64,000 bases of DNA from JAGPCK01 sp964535575 (GCA_964535575.1 CAZHTC010000001.1:659716-723715); one strand, 5' to 3'; counted from the first letter of the stretch, positions 41,716-50,719 are shown. Notes: generated from the sequence alone by a model not told the origin. A program made the numbers and translations.

Positions 41716-43089
41716 CTAATTTTTTATGGCCGTTCCCTCCAGACTAATATTTTCATCACCCGGCTTATAAGGCAGGTAGGTTACAATAAACTGAAACATT
41801 TCATCGGTGGTACGCATGCTTCCATCCCGTTCGCGCACAATGCGCGGGGGTGAAAACGGATTGCGCGGATTATTCTTTGTATTATCAAACACGCCTTCCA
41901 CGTAAATGGTGGTTCCTGCCGGCAGGTGAAGCATTTTGGGATAAGTATAAAAATACTGCCAGCGAAAATCCCACTGGTTAATACGTATCAGCCTGATGGT
42001 ATCGCCCGATGGCTTGATGGCATAGGCCCAAAACGATTTTCCCAGCAGGTGCATATGCGGGTTTACGGTGAGTATGGAAATATCTTTATCCAGCGTAAGT
42101 TGTGTGCGGTAAGTTTTAACCACATCAGGCGGAATAACCAACGGTGGCTCTACAGGCGATACGCCCAGTGTGCCCATTTGAAACTCCTGCAGCGGGCGCT
42201 GAGGAGGAGCAGGTGCAAAAAATACATTAAAATGCGAACGGTCGGAATCGTTTACAGGCGAAGGACCATAATGTACATCGTTCAGGTAAAAGGCCGATTT
42301 TTTGGCAAGCTTCCACCCTCCTATTCCTTCGGGGTAAAGCACGGGCTCCACACCCGGAAGGTAATTAGAAACCGAAGGCGTCATGAGCGGATACGTTTCA
42401 TCGTCATTGAGCAAATCCAGTTTGCGGTGTATGATGCGGCTGTCAAATGCTTCGGTATTCACGGCCATTTCCCCGCCAAAAATATTTTTCTTCCGGTTAA
42501 AATCGTAGGTTATCAGGTGTCCGTTCATATGGTGCAGCAACCTGCGGTTGTCGGGCACAAATTCAACAAACCGCACAAACGTATCTTGGGGAATTTCGAA
42601 CGGAATTTTCATCACCCTGAAATGGTCGGTATTGTTGCCTTCAATAATCATAGGACGGGGCATTTTCACAACCAAATCGGGTTTGCCAAACAACGAACCC
42701 GAAGGAAAATCGGGGATGGGTGGTGTTTCGGAAAGGTCACCGCTTTTGGCACCGTTATCAGCCCAGTCGGCAATTAGTTTTATTTCTTCATCGGTTAGTT
42801 TTCGTTCGCCTGTAAAATGTACATAGCCGGCATCGGCAGGCCAGGGTGGCATATACCGCGTGCCGGTAACCAATTTGATCATTTGTGCGCGCTTCGCCAC
42901 ATCGGTATAGGTTACCAACGGAAAAGGGCCTGCTTGTCCTGACCTATGGCAGGGGGTACAGTTTTTAAAAATAACCGGGGCAATATGTCCGGCAAAGGTT
43001 ACCTCATCGGGTGCGGGAGTCTTTGAACTGTTACATGAAAACATGACGCCCGCCACAAATAAACGAAACAAAGAAAACCAACGCCTCAT
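41716..43089 (-). CDS. Lipoprotein joining a c-type haem site to a PHM/DBM-like copper monooxygenase
   Basis: 457 aa from ATG 43089; the longer frame upstream crosses a promoter box. Lipobox Cys19 (MFSC). Residues ~25-115 form a small cytochrome c domain with CTPCH (44-48). Residues ~135-457 match the copper type II ascorbate-dependent monooxygenase fold: HHM (186-188) and VHYG (His273) for one copper, HMH (345-347) and DEM (Met431) for the second. All expected copper ligands appear present. Likely a periplasmic or surface hydroxylase that receives electrons through its own haem; substrate unknown. Single gene. Confidence 0.8.
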   Translation of the reverse strand: MRRWFSLFRLFVAGVMFSCNSSKTPAPDEVTFAGHIAPVIFKNCTPCHRSGQAGPFPLVTYTDVAKRAQMIKLVTGTRYMPPWPADAGYVHFTGERKLTDEEIKLIADWADNGAKSGDLSETPPIPDFPSGSLFGKPDLVVKMPRPMIIEGNNTDHFRVMKIPFEIPQDTFVRFVEFVPDNRRLLHHMNGHLITYDFNRKKNIFGGEMAVNTEAFDSRIIHRKLDLLNDDETYPLMTPSVSNYLPGVEPVLYPEGIGGWKLAKKSAFYLNDVHYGPSPVNDSDRSHFNVFFAPAPPQRPLQEFQMGTLGVSPVEPPLVIPPDVVKTYRTQLTLDKDISILTVNPHMHLLGKSFWAYAIKPSGDTIRLIRINQWDFRWQYFYTYPKMLHLPAGTTIYVEGVFDNTKNNPRNPFSPPRIVRERDGSMRTTDEMFQFIVTYLPYKPGDENISLEGTAIKN

Positions 43090-43093
43090 GCAA

Positions 43094-43101
43094 CAAATAT
43101 A
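43094..43101 (-). promoter_or_regulatory. -7 promoter box for the haem-copper lipoprotein
   Basis: TATATTTG on the minus strand, ending 5 bases before ATG 43089: the same nearly leaderless geometry as recR. Confidence 0.5.
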
Positions 43102-43230
43102 AATATTAAACGGATTGCTGCATGAATACAATATATAACGAAACAGCACTAACGCCCCGATGAATAAATTACCCTTTAGGTAAAGACAATCCTCTACACA
43201 AATAAAACTCATACACCCCCCGGGTTAGCA

Positions 43231-43247
43231 TATTCCAATTTGGAATA
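43231..43247. promoter_or_regulatory. Palindrome upstream of a promoter, possible operator
   Basis: TATTCCA-ATT-TGGAATA, a perfect 7-base inverted repeat with a 3-base centre, ends five bases before the -33 TTG of the promoter at 43252-43283. Position and symmetry fit a dimeric regulator site; no regulator gene is nearby. Confidence 0.4.
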
Positions 43248-43251
43248 TCGC

Positions 43252-43283
43252 TTGTTTTATTCAAAAAAAACGCTTTACCTTTG
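43252..43283 (+). promoter_or_regulatory. Promoter of the 43.3-45.7 kb secreted-protein operon
   Basis: TTG (43252-43254), 21 bases, then TACCTTTG (43276-43283), a perfect -7 box, 24 bases before ATG 43307. Confidence 0.6.
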
Positions 43284-43306
43284 GTAATCATTAACTACTG
43301 TATATT

Positions 43307-43609
43307 ATGAAAACAATCATTCTCAACAATTGCCCTCCTCAATTAAGGATTATTCTTATTAGCATTTTTATACTTTTTGCACCCAACCTAAAAGCACAAT
43401 ATGGCTATTTTGAACAGGGTTATGGTGGCTCAAAAGATGAAGAAGCAAAGGATTTATTGGGAAAAGAAGTTATCCGAACTACTGCTAATGGCCATGAAGG
43501 TGCAATTAATTTGCTGCACCTGCCTAACGGGTTGTATATTGCAACATACATTCTACAGGCGGGCAGCACAACTATATCAGGTACCCAAAAATTAATGATT
43601 TCAAAATAA
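43307..43609 (+). CDS. Minimal secreted protein: signal peptide plus part of a T9SS sorting domain
   Basis: 100 aa. Residues 1-30 are an N-terminal signal (RIILISIFILFAPNLKAQ), ~31-48 a Tyr/Gly-rich spacer, and ~49-100 match the second half of a type A T9SS C-terminal domain (DLLGKEVIRTT ... LLHLPNGLYIATYILQAG ... QKLMISK). There is no passenger and the usual YPNP opening strand is missing. The next gene overlaps by one base (TAATG). It could be a decayed relic of a larger protein, or a real small T9SS protein; the intact start, promoter and coupling favour expression. Confidence 0.7.
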   Translation: MKTIILNNCPPQLRIILISIFILFAPNLKAQYGYFEQGYGGSKDEEAKDLLGKEVIRTTANGHEGAINLLHLPNGLYIATYILQAGSTTISGTQKLMISK

Positions 43610-45048
43610 TGAGTACCTCAATCACTAAGGTAAGGTATGCCCTTACCTGTATACTGTATATAGCAACAGCCACATCTCTTATTGCCCAAATAAAATATGT
43701 ACCCGCTAAATATGGAGGTTATCGCACCCCTATTTATGGGTATCAGGAAAAAGACTCTACTTACCGCATTATTCATTCATCTCAAACAGGTACTCATTCA
43801 TCACCTTTCGGTGGTATTTTTGAAATAAATCAGTTTGGCGAACAAACGGATGAGTTGCTTACCGGAGGAACTTATGTTGCAGGTGCCTGTTACGATTACA
43901 AACGGGGTAAATTAATCATTTCCGACAACTCAAACGGAGGGTTATGGCAAAGCGATGCCGTAACCCATGTAGTGGATTGGGAAAAGCCCGGTACAACAGT
44001 GAGTAGTATTTCTATTTTGCCCGATGGGAGGATTGTTGGGTATCGCTCCCCTAACGGAGATATTTGGGTATTTGATACCTTGGGCAATAAAATAAAAGAA
44101 ATTCCCAAACCGCCAGATTACCGCTATGACGGGAAGTTTTTACCTTATGGGCAAAACCAATTTGTAAACATTGGATATATGGGCGATGCTACAGATACCC
44201 TAAATGGACGATTTAGTGTTTTGATTTTGTTGGATAGCGCCCTAGATGTATTGAAGAAGGTTTATTTGCCTCATATAAAAACAATGCGTGATTTTTTAGT
44301 AACCAATGATAATAAGATTTTAATAGCATCAACGGCAATAACAAAAACAGAATGGATAACAGAACTTTTTACAAAACAATGGGGTTATCATTTTTTAAGT
44401 TTGATTGATACGAATTCCAGTTTGCTATGGACTGATACCGTTAATTCTTGGTCTGATGGGCGACAGGTAATGAGCAACAAAGTTGCTCAATTAGCAGATG
44501 GAAATTTCCTTCATGTATGTGAAGGACCCAGTTCCAAATGGCTTTTATTTTTCAAGGTTACATCAACGGGAATAAAAATGGGGGAAGACTCATTAAATTA
44601 CAATAAATTAAAGGCTATTGGGATAGGGAATCCCGTTTCGTACTGCATTCCTGTTTCCTTCGAGAGAACACTTGATAATGGGTATTACTTAGTATGGCGC
44701 AGCCCTTCATCTCCATTTACGTATACTTTTCAATCGGGCTGCTATGCAATGAAATTCGACAGCCTTGGTAATTTTTGGTGGCCATGGAGTACAGGGGTAA
44801 AAAATGCAAATACAACAGATTGTAATATTTACCCAAACCCGACCCAAACCCATTTAACTATAGAAACTGTGGCAAACTTACAAAGCATAAAATTATTTGA
44901 TATACTGGGGCAGCAGATTCCAATAAGTTTCACACAATACTCAGTGGGTTACGAACTAGATTTACCTGTATTGGCAAACGGTGTTTATTTTTTAAAGTTG
45001 CAGGATGAAACAGGGAATTTAAGTACCAAGAAAGTGATGATTGAATAA
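43609..45048 (+). CDS. Secreted beta-propeller-like protein with T9SS sorting domain
   Basis: 479 aa. Signal peptide to ~Gln27, then repeated beta units with the look of a propeller (GGIFEINQFGEQTDELLTGG, LPDGRIVGYRSPNGDIWVFDTLGN, QLADGNFLHVCEG), and a type A T9SS tail from ~400 (CNIYPNPTQTHLTIE ... LPVLANGVYFLKLQDE). No catalytic motif seen. Coupled to the preceding 100-aa gene. Confidence 0.75.
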   Translation: MSTSITKVRYALTCILYIATATSLIAQIKYVPAKYGGYRTPIYGYQEKDSTYRIIHSSQTGTHSSPFGGIFEINQFGEQTDELLTGGTYVAGACYDYKRGKLIISDNSNGGLWQSDAVTHVVDWEKPGTTVSSISILPDGRIVGYRSPNGDIWVFDTLGNKIKEIPKPPDYRYDGKFLPYGQNQFVNIGYMGDATDTLNGRFSVLILLDSALDVLKKVYLPHIKTMRDFLVTNDNKILIASTAITKTEWITELFTKQWGYHFLSLIDTNSSLLWTDTVNSWSDGRQVMSNKVAQLADGNFLHVCEGPSSKWLLFFKVTSTGIKMGEDSLNYNKLKAIGIGNPVSYCIPVSFERTLDNGYYLVWRSPSSPFTYTFQSGCYAMKFDSLGNFWWPWSTGVKNANTTDCNIYPNPTQTHLTIETVANLQSIKLFDILGQQIPISFTQYSVGYELDLPVLANGVYFLKLQDETGNLSTKKVMIE

Positions 45049-45056
45049 CAAATAAA

Positions 45057-45671
45057 ATGAACTGGTTAATATATTTACTGTGTGCAGTGTTGGTGGTATC
45101 AACAATATCCTGCAACAAAGAAGAAGAATATACAGGTCATTGCGGTAAACCTTTTACTTCCTATATAACATCTGCCGACCTGCTAAACCTTAAATACCAC
45201 ACAGGTTCCTTTTGGGTCTATATCGATTCGGTTACCAACACAACCGATAGTGTTTATGTAACAGCAAGCAGCAGTGGCTTTATACAGGATGTTTGCTATA
45301 ACTCTTTTGAAAATTACTCATTCGGAACTACTTCTTATCCCTCAATGAAAGAAGAAAGTTATCTTTTAGTGAATGGAGGTTTGTTTAAAAACCCTTTCGG
45401 GGCAAACTATCACGGAACCCAGATTTACGATGACTATAAAACAGCCGTGTACCGCTCTAATTTTATTGCCATACCGTACGACTCGGTATTTATATTTGAC
45501 CAATTCTACACAAAAGTGCTGAAGGTACAAGTTGACAAAGACCCAACGGAAAACAATGCTAAAAGTATTTATTATATTAACTCCGAACACGGCTTTTTAC
45601 GACACGACATTTACACAGATACCGTTTTGGTGTCGCAAAAAATACTGATGAGGGGAAAAATTGTGAGGTAG
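45057..45671 (+). CDS. Lipoprotein of unknown function
   Basis: 204 aa. Signal peptide with lipobox TISC (Cys19), followed by NKEEEYTGHC. The rest is beta-rich with many Thr, Tyr and Asp residues (YHTGSFWVYIDSVTNTTDSVYV), a pattern frequent in secreted Bacteroidota proteins, but I do not recognise a family. It starts 8 bp after the T9SS gene and is the last gene of the operon. Confidence 0.65.
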   Translation: MNWLIYLLCAVLVVSTISCNKEEEYTGHCGKPFTSYITSADLLNLKYHTGSFWVYIDSVTNTTDSVYVTASSSGFIQDVCYNSFENYSFGTTSYPSMKEESYLLVNGGLFKNPFGANYHGTQIYDDYKTAVYRSNFIAIPYDSVFIFDQFYTKVLKVQVDKDPTENNAKSIYYINSEHGFLRHDIYTDTVLVSQKILMRGKIVR

Positions 45672-45691
45672 CCGGAATCTTAAAAATCATC

Positions 45692-46582
45692 CTACACCTG
45701 CGATAAATAACCTGTAAGCCCTCCGGTGTGTATGAGCAAAATCCGCTCGCCCGGTTTCACTTGTTTTTCTCTGATCAAACGCAGGCAGGCGTGCAGCATT
45801 TTTCCGGTATATACCTGATCGAATAAAATACCTGTACCCGCTGCAGTGGTGCGAATCAAATCGAGCAACATGGGTGTGGTTTTGGCATAACCACCCATAT
45901 GGTCATCGGTATGTAGTTGCCAGTTGTTTAATCCCGGGGCGAACTGATTTACCACATCAGCCAGAAATTCTCCCTGTTTTAACACCGCTACTCCGTGTAC
46001 TTTTGTCTCCGCATATTTTTGCTCAAATCCTTTGGCTAATCCGCTCAGGGTACCACCGGTGCCACAAGCCACCACTACGTGATTAAAAAAATCATTTACC
46101 TCCTGTACTATCTCGGTACATCCTTCCACTGCCAGCTGATTGGTGCCGCCTTCGTTCAACACATAGGTATGGGTATCGCTGTGTATAGCTGCCAAATGTT
46201 CTTTATTGCGGTAATCTTCGCGCGATACAAACACCAGTTCCATACCAAAGGTGCGGCACAATCCAAGTACGGGATTATGACTTTTTTCGTCACCACGCAC
46301 CAGGCCCTTGCTTTTAAATCCGCACATAGCCGCTGCGCAGGCCGTTGCCAGCAAATGATTGGAATAGGCTCCGCCAAAAGTGAGCAACGTGGTGCAATCT
46401 GTTGTTTCAGCTTCCAGCAGGTTGAATTTTAATTTTCGCCATTTGTTGCCCGATACAAACGGATGAATCAGGTCTTCGCGTTTTACAAAAATATCGATGC
46501 CGTTTTTTTGTGCCAGCGGTAAAATAAGTTTTTGCACCGGAGCAAAAACGGAAGAAGAAAAAACCTGTTTAGCGTGGCTCAT
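45692..46582 (-). CDS. PLP-dependent D-cysteine desulfhydrase / ACC deaminase family protein
   Basis: 296 aa of the tryptophan-synthase-beta fold. FVKREDLIHPFVSGNKWRKLKFNL carries the PLP lysine (~residue 45), LLTFGGAYSNHLLATA the substrate/cofactor loop, and VVACGTGGTLSGLAKG (~170-185) the phosphate-binding loop. The family includes D-cysteine desulfhydrase and 1-aminocyclopropane-1-carboxylate deaminase; which activity applies cannot be read from the sequence. It overlaps the preceding membrane protein gene by 14 bp. Confidence 0.87.
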   Translation of the reverse strand: MSHAKQVFSSSVFAPVQKLILPLAQKNGIDIFVKREDLIHPFVSGNKWRKLKFNLLEAETTDCTTLLTFGGAYSNHLLATACAAAMCGFKSKGLVRGDEKSHNPVLGLCRTFGMELVFVSREDYRNKEHLAAIHSDTHTYVLNEGGTNQLAVEGCTEIVQEVNDFFNHVVVACGTGGTLSGLAKGFEQKYAETKVHGVAVLKQGEFLADVVNQFAPGLNNWQLHTDDHMGGYAKTTPMLLDLIRTTAAGTGILFDQVYTGKMLHACLRLIREKQVKPGERILLIHTGGLTGYLSQV

Positions 46583-47891
46583 TGGAAATAGATGAAGGAA
46601 AAAAAAACAAACGCAGGTACTGATAAATTAAAACCAGACATAGCAAAAGCAGCGAGAGCGAAAGGTAAACAAACGGAACAGGAAGCCGGTCAAACAAAAA
46701 CGGAAAATAGCTTATGAGCGAAGTGAGTCCGCACACTACGGGAGCATACCACAAACGCGGCCACCTGAAAGCAAGCACCAATAAAAAAACATCGGCTGCA
46801 AAAAAATACCGCTCGTGCATGCGCGGCAAAAAATACGGAATAAGCAGCAGCGAGAGCGCTGCGGTAAACAAAAACAAATCGTTGGGCTCACCAACTGTTT
46901 TTTTGTACCGGTACAGCCAAAAGAAACCCACCAGCAGCAAAGCCGTAAACCCTAATCCAAGTTTACTGAACAAGTCGGGGTTGGCATCGGATATCATGGC
47001 ATACACCGAAGGGGCATTTGCCGTGAGCAGGTGTGCCGTTGACGAAGCCTGCCCCAGATAAATGGTGAGCAACTCCGAAAAAGGGCGACCAACAATGGCC
47101 GTTGGAATAACCGCTATCAGGTATATAACCGGAAACCAGAGCAGGTGTTTTATTTTCAGTTGGCCGTTGCTTAGCAACAACAACGGAAGCAGCGTAATAA
47201 AAACGGTTTGCAACTTAAAGGCAAATGCCGAGGCCATAAAAAAAGCAAAAAGCATTTTTTTGCGGTGCAGTAAAAAATAAAACGCGGCTAACAGCAGACA
47301 GGTATAAATGATGTCGCATTGCCCCCAAAGCGCTCCGTTCATCACCACCGTAGGCAAAAATAAAAACACCGCAGCTGCCAGCAGCGAAGTATTGAGCGAA
47401 CGAAACGACCGCACGATACCGTAAACAAAAAAAGCGGCACTGTAATCAAAAAAAAGTGATACTGCTTTTATCCCCGTCAGTTCGTTTACCGGCAGTTTGG
47501 TAATAAGCACCAACAGGTACATATAGGGCGGTGCATAATCGTAAAACGGATTTTTTAATGCCGATAGTCCCCCGTGCTGGCGTATTTCGTCCATCCACAA
47601 GGCAAAGTTTTTGGTGTAGTCGGCCGACTGGAACGGAAACAGGTAAACGCGCAGCAGCAGCGAAAAAAACAATACGACTCCTATCGTCACCTGCTGCTTT
47701 GTTGTAAGAGTCTGTTTGCTTAAAAGCAAAAAAAACGCTGCACTAAGCAGGCCTGCATAAAAAAAAGCATACAGGCACTCGTTGTAACGGTTGCTCCGGT
47801 CAATCAAGATAATGAATCCGCTCACAAGGGTGAAAAGCAGCGGTAAAAAAACTTTTTTCAGTGGTGCAGGCACGGCTGCAATATTACGCAT
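46569..47891 (-). CDS. Multi-pass membrane glycosyltransferase, GT-C type (Gpi18/mannosyltransferase-like)
   Basis: 440 aa with about 11-12 membrane helices. An early luminal loop carries FALWMDEIRQHGGLSAL and FYDYAPPYMYLL, and a later one LWGQCDIIYT; WxDEI and GQCD are hallmarks of GT-C enzymes related to Gpi18 and GT39. It would use a polyprenyl-phosphate sugar outside the membrane. Divergent from a second GT-C gene; the next gene overlaps its 3' end. Confidence 0.78.
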   Translation of the reverse strand: MRNIAAVPAPLKKVFLPLLFTLVSGFIILIDRSNRYNECLYAFFYAGLLSAAFFLLLSKQTLTTKQQVTIGVVLFFSLLLRVYLFPFQSADYTKNFALWMDEIRQHGGLSALKNPFYDYAPPYMYLLVLITKLPVNELTGIKAVSLFFDYSAAFFVYGIVRSFRSLNTSLLAAAVFLFLPTVVMNGALWGQCDIIYTCLLLAAFYFLLHRKKMLFAFFMASAFAFKLQTVFITLLPLLLLSNGQLKIKHLLWFPVIYLIAVIPTAIVGRPFSELLTIYLGQASSTAHLLTANAPSVYAMISDANPDLFSKLGLGFTALLLVGFFWLYRYKKTVGEPNDLFLFTAALSLLLIPYFLPRMHERYFFAADVFLLVLAFRWPRLWYAPVVCGLTSLISYFPFLFDRLPVPFVYLSLSLLLLCLVLIYQYLRLFFFPSSISNEPR

Positions 47892-47921
47892 TGTTTTTAT
47901 TCTTATTTTTACCCCGCTTTT

Positions 47922-49370
47922 ATGTATTACCGATACGCAGCCTGGCTCCTACAGGTACTCATTTTTGTATTAACCCTGCACGACCCCTTTTTTGGTGATG
48001 CCATTTCTACGGTTTCACGGGCTGCGGTGCATATGTATAATCAAAACTTAGGAACCATCTGGTATCTTCCACAGCACGATCCGGGTCACCCTACATTTTT
48101 TCCTTATTTGCTGGCCGTTTTATGGAAAATAGCCGGAAAACACTTGTGGGTAGCACATCTGCTTACCTTGTTATTTGCACTTGGGGTTACCACCCAATTG
48201 CATCGGCTGGCTATAAAAACCATTGGTGGTACCCCCGCACATTGGGTACTGTTGCTTGCCGTGGTTCAACCTGCGTTTGTGGCTCAAAGTGCCATGGTGC
48301 TTACTCATTTGCCCCTGGCGTTTTTCTTTTTATGGGCCTTAAACAATTTGTATCCGCGGTTTAACAAAAAAAATTTTTGGGTGGCTAGTGTATTCATGGT
48401 GCTTACCCATTTGGAAGGTGCTTTTTTACTGGCCGGCACCGCTTCTTCGTGTTTTTTAATGCAACTAAAAACAACAGGTGTAAAACGGGGCTTAACGGAA
48501 ACCGTAAAGTTGTTTGCTCCGGCTTTTACAGTATTGTTTATATGGGGAGCGGCCCATGCACACCACACCGGCTGGTGGTTTTCTTCGCCCGTGTATGCCG
48601 ACCACCGCTCGTGGATGGGTGTGTTGCCCATGATAAAAAGTGTTGCCCTTATTGCCTGGCGAATGGTTGATTACGGTAATTTTGTTTTTTACCTCATTAT
48701 TTGCTGGGCCGTTGCCACCCGAAAACTTTACCGCCATCCCCTGTTTATGTATGTGGCCGGAGCATTTACAAGTTGCGTGCTGGTGTTTTCGGTGCTCATG
48801 AGCAAAAGTATAGCACACCGGTATTTTTTACCTGTGCATTTGCCTGCCCTTGTGTTGTTGCTGCTTGCCCTTAACGAGTTTCGGGCCAAACAGGCCACCC
48901 TGCTATTGCTGCTTAGCGTACTTGCCCTTATGGCCGGAAACTTTTTATACTATCCCGGCAAATGTATTGGCGATGCCACCATCACCTACCGCAACTACTT
49001 TTTTATTGCAGGCCGCATACATACCGAACTTCCTGCCGATGTGGTTTTATATACCTATGCTCCTTTGTCGAACAACGACTCGGTAACCACCCTCAACGAG
49101 TTTGAATTGTTAAACACTTCCGAAATCTATCCGCAGCCAGTTAATCAGGTGCCCGTGGTGTTGCAAAGTAATTGCAATTGCGATTTTACCTCTGCCGAAC
49201 TGAATGAAATTGCCGGGTGGAAAGGAAAAAGTTATGAGCAGGGAGCCGTGTATGCCAATGTACTTTTTAACCCTGCCTTTTATCCGGTTCCGTTACTCAA
49301 TGAACCGCTCCGCAAAAAATCGGGGGCCGAATTGTGGATGGAACAACTAAAAAGTAGCCTGAAAAAATAA
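47922..49370 (+). CDS. Multi-pass membrane glycosyltransferase, GT-C type (PMT/ArnT-like)
   Basis: 482 aa with about ten helices followed by a soluble C-terminal domain of ~120 residues. The first loop holds the acidic residues typical of the fold (LHDPFFGDAISTVSRAAVHMYNQN, and PQHDPGHPTFFPYLLAVLWKI matching the PPLY-like stretch of PMT enzymes). Sugar and acceptor unknown. Probably works with the divergent GT-C protein at 46.6-47.9 kb. A near -7 box (TATTTTTA, 47904-47911) lies 11 bases before the ATG. Confidence 0.75.
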   Translation: MYYRYAAWLLQVLIFVLTLHDPFFGDAISTVSRAAVHMYNQNLGTIWYLPQHDPGHPTFFPYLLAVLWKIAGKHLWVAHLLTLLFALGVTTQLHRLAIKTIGGTPAHWVLLLAVVQPAFVAQSAMVLTHLPLAFFFLWALNNLYPRFNKKNFWVASVFMVLTHLEGAFLLAGTASSCFLMQLKTTGVKRGLTETVKLFAPAFTVLFIWGAAHAHHTGWWFSSPVYADHRSWMGVLPMIKSVALIAWRMVDYGNFVFYLIICWAVATRKLYRHPLFMYVAGAFTSCVLVFSVLMSKSIAHRYFLPVHLPALVLLLLALNEFRAKQATLLLLLSVLALMAGNFLYYPGKCIGDATITYRNYFFIAGRIHTELPADVVLYTYAPLSNNDSVTTLNEFELLNTSEIYPQPVNQVPVVLQSNCNCDFTSAELNEIAGWKGKSYEQGAVYANVLFNPAFYPVPLLNEPLRKKSGAELWMEQLKSSLKK

Positions 49371-49393
49371 TTTAAAGTTTGCCGGTGATTTGG

Positions 49394-49401
49394 TAAGTTT
49401 G
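49394..49401 (+). promoter_or_regulatory. -7 promoter box for the 49.4 kb gene
   Basis: TAAGTTTG matches TAnnTTTG, 22 bases before ATG 49423; it excludes the longer upstream frame. Confidence 0.5.
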
Positions 49402-49422
49402 ACTCCGAAAAAACAGCGATTT

Positions 49423-50187
49423 ATGAAAAAAATAACAATCCTGGCCATCTTGGCTATGCTGGCCGTAACACAGGTACACGCGCAGGACTACTGGGCCCGC
49501 ATACCTGCTTTAAGTACCAAACCTTATTCTGAAAACGATGAGCTTATGAGTAAGCTGGAAGCTTACCGCGAAGAACTGTACACAAAAGCAGAAGCAGAAA
49601 AACAAAAGGTACAACAAAAGCTGGAAGCCATGAGCGACCAGGAAAAAATGCAGATGAGCATGAAAGCATCTATGCGTTACCAAACCATGAAGCCTGAAGA
49701 GATTATGAAAATGCAGCAGGAAACCCAGGATATGCTCGCTTTGCAGGCAAAGGTACAACAGCAGGCAACCGATTTTGATAACCGTTTCAACGAAATAAAA
49801 AAAGCTATGGACGAGGAACTGAATAAAGAACTTGGCCCAATAGAAGCTGAATACAACAAGCTGCCCGATGGAGAAGGTACACCCGACTGGGCCATTGAAA
49901 AAGAAAAACAACTTAATGCCCAATACAACAAAAAATATGAAGCCATTTGTGCCAAATACATTACCGGCCCCGATGCGCTTTTTGTAAAATGGCTTGCCGA
50001 GTATAAAAGCTATCTCATACAAACCAATCTTCCTTTTCAGATAAAATGGATTGCCTACCAGAACGAACAAAGCGGAATAACAGTAACCAGTAATGCGGCC
50101 ATTGAAATGGACGTGGTGAGAATGTACCTCGACCAATGCAAAACCGTGTTTAATTGCCGCAAACAAAACCCCAGAACAACGCAGTGA
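49423..50187 (+). CDS. Secreted coiled-coil protein of unknown function
   Basis: 254 aa from ATG 49423: signal peptide (ILAMLAVTQVHAQ), then long amphipathic helices rich in Gln, Glu, Lys and Met (residues ~45-145) with two Met-rich patches (EAMSDQEKMQMSMKASMRY, PEEIMKMQQETQDM), and a helical end with two cysteines. Probably periplasmic. I recognise no family. The next gene follows after 4 bp. Confidence 0.65.
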   Translation: MKKITILAILAMLAVTQVHAQDYWARIPALSTKPYSENDELMSKLEAYREELYTKAEAEKQKVQQKLEAMSDQEKMQMSMKASMRYQTMKPEEIMKMQQETQDMLALQAKVQQQATDFDNRFNEIKKAMDEELNKELGPIEAEYNKLPDGEGTPDWAIEKEKQLNAQYNKKYEAICAKYITGPDALFVKWLAEYKSYLIQTNLPFQIKWIAYQNEQSGITVTSNAAIEMDVVRMYLDQCKTVFNCRKQNPRTTQ

Positions 50188-50191
50188 TCCC

Positions 50192-50719
50192 ATGCCTCTG
50201 ATAAAACTGTTTATTGCCTGCAGTGTTGATGGTTTTATTGCCCGCCCCGATGGAGATATAGGCTGGCTTGATGCCGTAGCTGCAGCAGGTGAGGATTATG
50301 GATACGCAGCTTTTTATGAAACGGTAGATACCATTGTGCTTGGACGAAAAACATACGACAAGGTCTTGAGTTTTGGAATTGAATTTCCGCATAAAAACAA
50401 ATCCACCTATGTTATTACCCGCACCCCAAGAGCAAGCGAAGGCAATGTTCATTTTTACACAGGCGATTTAACCGCTCTCATTCAGCAACTAAAAGCAACA
50501 GGCACCAAAGATGTTTATATTGACGGAGGGGCCGAACTGGTGCATGCGCTTTTATCCGAACAGCTTATTGATGAAATTACGGTTTCATATATTCCCGTTT
50601 TACTGGGAGCGGGTATCCGCTTGTTTAAAGAAGGTTTCCCTGAGCAAAAATTAAAACTAACCACCGTAAAAAGTTTCTCATCGGGGCTGGTGCAGGTTGT
50701 GTACGAAGTGTGGCGCTGA
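50192..50719 (+). CDS. Dihydrofolate reductase family protein (RibD C-terminal type)
   Basis: 175 aa. DHFR-like pattern: KLFIACSVDGFIARPDGDIGWLD (residues ~4-26), IVLGRKTYDKVL (~50), YVITRTPR, and DVYIDGGAELVHALLSEQLIDEITVSYIPVLLGAGIRLF (~108-150) with the NADPH-binding glycines. Family members are NADPH-dependent reductases of unknown substrate, distinct from true folate DHFR. 4 bp after the coiled-coil gene, probably cotranscribed. Confidence 0.88.
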   Translation: MPLIKLFIACSVDGFIARPDGDIGWLDAVAAAGEDYGYAAFYETVDTIVLGRKTYDKVLSFGIEFPHKNKSTYVITRTPRASEGNVHFYTGDLTALIQQLKATGTKDVYIDGGAELVHALLSEQLIDEITVSYIPVLLGAGIRLFKEGFPEQKLKLTTVKSFSSGLVQVVYEVWR

